In this document: positions 38,650 through 42,733 of the stretch, in pieces | Layout of the letters: the number at the start of each line of letters is the position of its first letter | How positions within the stretch are numbered: the first letter of the stretch is position 1 | Source: M55B118 sp041694275 | GTDB lineage: Bacteria > Bacillota_I > Bacilli_A > Izemoplasmatales > Izemoplasmataceae | Length of the DNA: 42,733 nucleotides | Direction: 5' to 3' | NCBI GenBank assembly: GCA_041694275.1 | Contig: JASMTQ010000062.1 | Span: forward strand, 1 to 42,733 | The notes under the pieces: model-generated | Databases searched by the model: none | What the model was told of the DNA's origin: nothing | What the model saw: the letters and a program-made list of their open reading frames with translations, nothing else | Made by a program: the position numbers and the translations under genes

Positions 38650-40098
38650 ATGTCAAAGCTAGTCCTTGTTTTCCCCCATCAGCTCTTCTTGTCAATCAAA
38701 GATATGGAAGGAACGGTAGTGCTTGTTGAAGATCCTCTTTTTCTCGGCGATAAAGCGTACCCAATCAAGTTTCACAAACAGAAACTAATGCTTCACTTCG
38801 CAACTCTGGATGCTTTTCAGAATATGCTTGAAGAAGCGGGGAAAGAAGTAAGAAGACTTACATATAATGAGGGAATCATCCCTGATTATTTCAAGTATGC
38901 ATCTTCAAAAGACACGGTCACCTATTTTGACCTTGTTGATTATACCTTGCAAAAGCGTCTTGATGAGCAGATCAATGCATTCAAAGGACAGGTCGAAAGG
39001 CTGGAGAGTCCTAATTTCATTGCGACGAGTAAAACGATTGACGCCTATTTCAAAAGTGACAAGGACTTTTACATGCACAAGTTCTACATTCACCAGCGAC
39101 ATACGCACGATGTGCTAATGAAAAGCGGAAAGCCTTTTGGAGGCAAATACAGTTTTGACACGGAAAACAGAAAGAAACTGCCAAAAGATATTCCTCTGCC
39201 AACCAGAAAGCCAAGTCATGACTCACCTTATCTGAAGAAAGCGAAAGAACGTGTGGAAAACAACTTCGCAAACAATCCTGGTAAGACACAAGGGTTTGAT
39301 TACCCACTGACCCACGAAGAGGCTGAGAAAGCATTTGACTTCTTTCTTTCAAAAAAACTAAACAGGTTCGGCCCTTACCAGGACGCCCTCAGCACAAGAG
39401 GCAGTGAACTTTTTCATTCCAAACTCTCAGCCGCCCTCAACATCGGTCTTTTAAATCCGATGGATATGATCAAAAAAGCAGAAGCCATGGATGTGGACAT
39501 AGCCTCCAAAGAAGGGTTTATCCGCCAGATTCTAGGATGGCGCGAGTTCATGCGTGCGAGTTATGTGAAACTTGGAAGCCGTCTTCGAACTTCCAATTAT
39601 CTAAACCACACACGTGCAATGCCCGACTGGTTCAAGCAGGGGATAAGTTGTGTCAACCCTCTGGACATTGTCATAAAAAGAATAAAAGATACAGCCTATT
39701 CACACCATATCGAACGCTTGATGGTGCTTGGTAATATGTGTTTGCTTCTTAGAATTGACCCCAATGAAGTCTACAGATTCTTCATGGCAACGCACATTGA
39801 TGCCTATGACTGGGTTATGGTTCCGAATGTGTATGGGATGAGTCAGTTCGCTTCAGGGAACCTGCTTGTTACCAAGCCCTATTTCTCCGGTGCTAACTAC
39901 ATCAAGAAGATGAGTGACTTTGAAAAGGGCGAATGGACTGATCTTTGGGATGCGTTGTTCTATTTGTTTCTAAGAGACAACCGTGAACTCATTGAGAAAA
40001 GTCCGAGGCTGAGAATGCTACTCACCCATTTGGACAGAAAAACCAAAGAAACCATGGAGCATTACGAACATATCACCAAAGAATTTTTCCAAGATTGA
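38650..40098 (+). CDS. Fe-S-type bacterial photolyase/cryptochrome relative without most cluster cysteines
   Basis: A 482-aa flavoprotein of the PhrB / bacterial Fe-S cryptochrome family ((6-4) photolyase related). Family signatures are clear: the N-terminal Rossmann-like LVFPHQLF, HKFYIHQRH, GWREFMRASY, AYSHHIERLMVLGN, THIDAYDWVMVPNVYGMSQF and TKPYFSGANYIKKMSDF. The family's 4Fe-4S cluster uses four cysteines; C334 fits the first, but the segment after MSDF reads EKGEWTDLWDALFYLF, so the C-x2-C pair and the later CPF cysteine are gone and the loop is shortened. Only C334 and C364 exist in the whole protein. FAD may still bind. It starts 23 bases after the pdxR-like gene with AGAGGTG. Confidence 0.85.
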   Translation: MSKLVLVFPHQLFLSIKDMEGTVVLVEDPLFLGDKAYPIKFHKQKLMLHFATLDAFQNMLEEAGKEVRRLTYNEGIIPDYFKYASSKDTVTYFDLVDYTLQKRLDEQINAFKGQVERLESPNFIATSKTIDAYFKSDKDFYMHKFYIHQRHTHDVLMKSGKPFGGKYSFDTENRKKLPKDIPLPTRKPSHDSPYLKKAKERVENNFANNPGKTQGFDYPLTHEEAEKAFDFFLSKKLNRFGPYQDALSTRGSELFHSKLSAALNIGLLNPMDMIKKAEAMDVDIASKEGFIRQILGWREFMRASYVKLGSRLRTSNYLNHTRAMPDWFKQGISCVNPLDIVIKRIKDTAYSHHIERLMVLGNMCLLLRIDPNEVYRFFMATHIDAYDWVMVPNVYGMSQFASGNLLVTKPYFSGANYIKKMSDFEKGEWTDLWDALFYLFLRDNRELIEKSPRLRMLLTHLDRKTKETMEHYEHITKEFFQD

Positions 40099-40349
40099 AC
40101 AAAGTCATGACATTTGTCACCACCTTGGTATGTTAATCTTTTGTATACCGCTTTTAGGTGTTAAAATGATTGTACACCTTAACCATATAAGCAATTATCA
40201 TTATCAAGATAAGTCCTTCAGCTAAGACATGATGCTCATTACATCAATCAGACACTTCACACAAAAGTGCTTTTTATCTTTTCAATATTGATGAACCGGC
40301 CAAACAGGGTATAAGGTAGCAATACAACACACCAAGGTAGTATTTATAA
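40099..40349 (+). other. non-coding stretch with an operator-like inverted repeat
   Basis: No gene found. AGGTGT (40156-40161) and ACACCT (40174-40179) form an inverted repeat around TAAAAT (40162-40167), a possible -10; TGACA-TT-TGTCA lies at 40108-40119. This is presumably the control region of the original response-regulator/cyclase operon. Confidence 0.4.
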
Positions 40350-40529
40350 AAAGATAAAAAAGGCGTCGTCAAACACATATCTTACGGATACCAGAACAAG
40401 GAGATCGCAAAGCGCCTTTTCATAGGTGAAGGTACCGTGAGAAACGTCATATCCACCATACTCGACAAACTGTATCTGAGAGACCGTACACAGATCGCCA
40501 TCTATTACTGGCAGACCAAGGAAAAATGA
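40350..40529 (+). pseudogene. remnant of a NarL/LuxR-type response regulator (DNA-binding domain only)
   Basis: An open frame of 59 codons without a plausible start codon encodes GVVKHISYGYQNKEIAKRLF then IGEGTVRNVISTIL and DKLYLRDRTQIAIYYW, a clear LuxR-type helix-turn-helix (NKEIA...GTV..H-like...KL..RDRTQ). It is the C-terminus of a NarL-type response regulator; the phospho-receiver domain is missing and the frame is closed by TAA at 40347. The TGA at 40527 overlaps an ATG at 40526 that is in frame with the GGDEF gene, the relic of a coupled two-gene operon. Whether an unusual start still yields a peptide is unknown. Confidence 0.75.
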
Positions 40530-40552
40530 CCAAACTTAGAAAGAGGGATACC

Positions 40553-41839
40553 ATGCAGGAAAATTATCTTAAGAAGGAACTTTATGAAAAATTCAAACAC
40601 GACAGCGAGATCTTTGATTTTTTACAGAGAGCGGCCCTTGACGGTCTTTGGTACTGGGATTTGGAAAATCCTGAAAACGAGTGGATGAGTCCGAAATTCT
40701 GGCGTACACTTGGCTATGACCCGGGTGATAAAAAACACGCATCCAGTGAATGGCAGGGTCTGATTCATCCTGAAGACTTGAAAGTGGCGAATCTGAATAT
40801 GAGTCGTCATCTTGAAGATGCTGAATATCCATATGACCAAATAGCACGCTATACCCACAAAAACGGATCCACTGTATGGATTCGCTGTAGAGGCTTTGCG
40901 ATCAGAGATGAAAAGGGCAAACCCCTTAGAATGATCGGCGCTCACATGGACGTGAGTGGCATCATGCGTTCAAACAAACGCATCAAGCATCTTAAAAACG
41001 AATATGAGACCGTATTCAATGGTACTCAGGATGCCCTGTTTTTAATAGATGTCAGAGGCCCAAGATATTTCAGATACATAAGGAACAACGAATCCCACCA
41101 ACAGAAAACCGGCATCACCCAGTCCATGATAGAAGGCAAAACACCTGTAGAACTGCTTGGTGAAGAAGCAGGTCAAGCTGTCACGAATCGCTACCAGTCC
41201 TGTGTGGACGCAAAAGATGTTGTTAGTTATGAAGAAACACTGGACCTTCTATCAGGAAGAAGAATCTGGCATACGACGCTAACTCCGATCATCGAGAATG
41301 GAAAAGTGGTACACGTCGTGGGATCCGCTGTGGATATCACCGAAAGAAAGGCTCTTGAACAAGAACTTTCGCACCGCGCGAATTATGACGCGCTTACAGG
41401 CCTTGTCAACCGGGATCATCTGACCGAAATCGTGGAAGACAAAACCAGTGATTTAAATAGACAATTCGCGTTCATATTCATTGATCTTGATGACTTCAAA
41501 CCAGTCAATGACACATATGGTCATCTTGCCGGAGACCGAGTACTCAAGGCAACCGCAGATAGACTACTTCATACTACAGAGGATGAAGACATTGTTGCAA
41601 GACTTGGTGGCGATGAGTTTGTGGTAATCAAATGCAACATCCAATCTCCAGATGCCATTGACGCGTTCAAAAGAAAACTTGAAGACGCCATTAACAAGCC
41701 AATCTATTATGACAATCATCAGTTAAGAGTAAAGGCCTCCATCGGTCACTCGGTCTTTCCACTTGACGGACTTGACTATGACCAGCTGTCATTGAAAGCT
41801 GACGCTAACATGTACACCGTGAAAAAACAATTGAAATAG
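40553..41839 (+). CDS. PAS-PAS-GGDEF diguanylate cyclase
   Basis: Makes cyclic di-GMP from two GTP. The 428-aa soluble protein has two PAS sensor domains (about 20-140, with WYWDLENPENEWMSPKFWRT and HPEDL, and about 148-265, ending VVGSAVDITERKALEQELS) and a GGDEF domain (about 275-425) with NYDALTGLVNRDHL, FIDLDDFKPVNDTYGH and intact LGGDEF at 352-356. The inhibitory I-site RxxD is ExxD (E343-D346), so product inhibition is likely absent. No EAL domain. Start at 40553 is favoured by AGAGGG five bases before it; an ATG at 40526 is in frame and overlaps the regulator remnant. It could feed the riboswitch at 10.9 kb. Confidence 0.93.
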   Translation: MQENYLKKELYEKFKHDSEIFDFLQRAALDGLWYWDLENPENEWMSPKFWRTLGYDPGDKKHASSEWQGLIHPEDLKVANLNMSRHLEDAEYPYDQIARYTHKNGSTVWIRCRGFAIRDEKGKPLRMIGAHMDVSGIMRSNKRIKHLKNEYETVFNGTQDALFLIDVRGPRYFRYIRNNESHQQKTGITQSMIEGKTPVELLGEEAGQAVTNRYQSCVDAKDVVSYEETLDLLSGRRIWHTTLTPIIENGKVVHVVGSAVDITERKALEQELSHRANYDALTGLVNRDHLTEIVEDKTSDLNRQFAFIFIDLDDFKPVNDTYGHLAGDRVLKATADRLLHTTEDEDIVARLGGDEFVVIKCNIQSPDAIDAFKRKLEDAINKPIYYDNHQLRVKASIGHSVFPLDGLDYDQLSLKADANMYTVKKQLK

Positions 41840-41892
41840 TGTATACTGGAACCAGAAAGTTAATGGAACTAAGTTATCATAGGAGGGGAAAC

Positions 41893-42060
41893 GTGGGATT
41901 TGATCACTTTGGTGGTGTGAAAGAGAAGTACAAGCGCAAGGATTATGCTGATTTCTATGACAAGGATCCCAAAGACGATAATCATGAAAGAAGCAATATG
42001 CCTTTTTTGATAATCATTGGTCTTTTCATTGCAACTGTTGTATTCTTTTTGATTTATTGA
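41893..42060 (+). CDS. single-pass membrane microprotein, 55 aa
   Basis: A short protein with a charged N-terminal half (FGGVKEKYKRKDYADFYDKD, then PKDDNHERS) and one C-terminal hydrophobic helix MPFLIIIGLFIATVVFFLIY. The GTG at 41893 is set by AGGAGGGG six bases upstream; no in-frame ATG fits. Overall layout matches the 31.8-32.5 kb microproteins, but the EYY/LDQKY motif is absent, so common descent is unproven. A terminator follows. Function unknown. Confidence 0.7.
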   Translation: MGFDHFGGVKEKYKRKDYADFYDKDPKDDNHERSNMPFLIIIGLFIATVVFFLIY

Positions 42061-42068
42061 AAACCAGA

Positions 42069-42102
42069 AGACTGCTCTCACTTTTGAGGACGGTCTTTTT
42101 TT
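42069..42102 (+). terminator. rho-independent terminator after the 55-aa microprotein
   Basis: AGACTGCTCTCA pairs with TGAGGACGGTCT (two wobbles, one mismatch) around CTTT, followed by seven T. Confidence 0.8.
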
Positions 42103-42569
42103 CTATTCATAATAATTACAGTCTAAGACAAATCCGCCAAGTGATTTAATCTTTGATGTCTAGTATAATGAACTTGACTCACATTTAAAGTTATCAGCAT
42201 ATATACATTTTTTTTGGAATCACTGTCTTGATTGTAGCGTTCTTTCTATTTTTCTAGCCGGTATGAATCTTAGTTAATTTTTATCAACAGCAAACAGTGG
42301 ATTAGGGAAGGAAAATTCTTACCAGGATGAAAGAGCGCTTCAACAGGATTATGGATTAATATCAAATCTCAAAAAGGCCAATTGGCCTTTTTGCATATCA
42401 CGCCAAAAACACAATAGAGTATGAAAACAAGTTCAATTTCTTTTAATGGAAAAGAAGAATAACATTTGGCTGTTTTATTCGAGGGAATACTTGTGGCGTT
42501 TTTCCTTATATTTGGAGGCTAAGAATCCACGAATCATCATTGATTGAATCATGAAGGGAATGAGTACGC
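42103..42569 (+). other. gene-poor stretch with promoter, decayed membrane helix and terminator
   Basis: No complete gene seen in 467 bases. TATAAT lies at 42164-42169. At 42195-42257 one frame, without a start codon, reads QHIYIFFGITVLIVAFFLFF then stop, resembling the helix of the preceding microprotein. A ten-codon frame (MKERFNRIMD) starts at 42327 without clear conservation. A perfect palindromic terminator follows. A 33-codon frame at 42446-42547 has no Shine-Dalgarno. Confidence 0.45.
42371..42392 (+). terminator. palindromic terminator
   Basis: AAAAAGGCC / GGCCTTTTT separated by AATT, a 22-base perfect palindrome working on both strands, with no annotated gene ending at it. Confidence 0.75.
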
Positions 42570-42733
42570 ATGCAGTATAAACAGGGATTAAGAAAAAACA
42601 GGGCGCTCAAGGTGCTTGACCTTGACCTCGATGCTTCAGAAGCTCAGATCCTAAAGCGGATTGATGAGCTGACAAAAAAGTATGAAGCGAGCGAAAACCC
42701 TGAAGATCACGCTAAATTAAAAGAGGCGTATGA
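42570..42733 (+). CDS. J-domain-like protein (partial, runs off the window)
   Basis: The 54 visible codons read NRALKVLDLDLDASEAQILK and RIDELTKKYEASENPEDHAK then LKEAY, which follows the J-domain plan (VLGL..DAS..EI...Y..L...H-P-D.N..D.A..LK.AY). The HPD tripeptide needed to stimulate Hsp70 is absent: KKYEAS stands in its place. So it may be a degenerate J-like scaffold or an unrelated helical hairpin. The ATG at 42570 has AAGGG 11 bases upstream, a slightly long spacing. Confidence 0.5.
   Translation, partial: MQYKQGLRKNRALKVLDLDLDASEAQILKRIDELTKKYEASENPEDHAKLKEAY

Noticed and set aside
40123..40338. Distant inverted pair ACCTTGGT / ACCAAGGT as a mobile-element boundary
   Set aside because: Only eight bases, about 200 apart, with no coding sequence or target duplication between; likely chance.
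42446..42547. 33-codon frame (MEKKNNIWLFYSREYLWRFS...)
   Set aside because: No Shine-Dalgarno site, no recognisable motif, and no promoter assigned to it.
1..42733. Use of TGA as tryptophan, as in many Mollicutes
   Set aside because: Conserved proteins end at TGA at family-normal lengths and conserved tryptophans are TGG.
1..42733. CRISPR arrays, insertion sequences, prophage genes or attachment sites
   Set aside because: No regularly spaced repeats, transposase or integrase motifs were seen; the only sizeable exact repeat noticed is the 25-base duplication in coaX.

Overview
The window looks like a chromosome segment from a low-to-moderate-GC Gram-positive of the broad Bacilli / Mollicutes-relative lineage. 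The support is gene content: ylbF-ylbG, rpsP-khpA-rimM-trmD-rplS, ccpA, T-box leaders on tyrS and thrS, the polA-mutM-coaE-dnaB-dnaI-thrS block, gmk-rpoZ and rqcH. Shine-Dalgarno sites are strong (GGAGG-like), promoters are sigma-A type and often carry a TG-extended -10, and full-length proteins need TGA to be a stop, so the code is standard. No rRNA, tRNA, CRISPR array or insertion sequence was seen. The exact order cannot be fixed from the sequence alone.

Layout. 1-1855 (minus): an operon of a thioredoxin-CcdA membrane protein, a 94-aa unknown and a cysteine desulfurase cut by the window edge. 1900-6982 (plus): ylbF, ylbG, then the rpsP-trmD ribosome-maturation operon interrupted by a NatAB-type ABC exporter, ending with rplS behind its own promoter and a leader hairpin. 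7019-9594: ccpA with a cre-like site in its promoter, then T-box-controlled tyrS. 9629-10954 (minus): a prepilin-like protein carrying five carbohydrate-binding repeats, behind a cyclic-di-GMP-I riboswitch with a terminator. 10967-13373 (minus): a zinc/cadmium P-type ATPase and its SmtB/ArsR sensor. 13402-18393: peptidases, trmB, a pantothenate ECF substrate-binding protein, type III pantothenate kinase and acyl carrier protein. 18410-28895: DNA replication and repair genes (polA, mutM, dnaB, dnaI) with coaE, a CDF transporter and a nitroreductase, then a T-box operon of a MazG-like enzyme and thrS. 28900-31690: rqcH (minus), gmk and rpoZ.

31690 to the end is accessory in character. It holds three tandem paralogous single-pass microproteins, a large surface glycoside-hydrolase-like protein with a CBM9-like tail, a membrane protein/XRE regulator pair, a DUF975-like membrane protein, a divergent pdxS/pdxR pair, a photolyase relative, a decapitated LuxR-type response regulator overlapping a PAS-PAS-GGDEF diguanylate cyclase, another microprotein with a decayed possible copy, and the start of a J-domain-like gene.

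The most interesting logic is a possible cyclic-di-GMP circuit: a diguanylate cyclase without an inhibitory site at the right end, and a c-di-GMP riboswitch at 10.9 kb in front of a pilin-like carbohydrate adhesin. Other standouts are the pdxR-like regulator whose PLP lysine is arginine, the Fe-S-type photolyase relative that has lost three of four cluster cysteines, and the tandem microprotein family.
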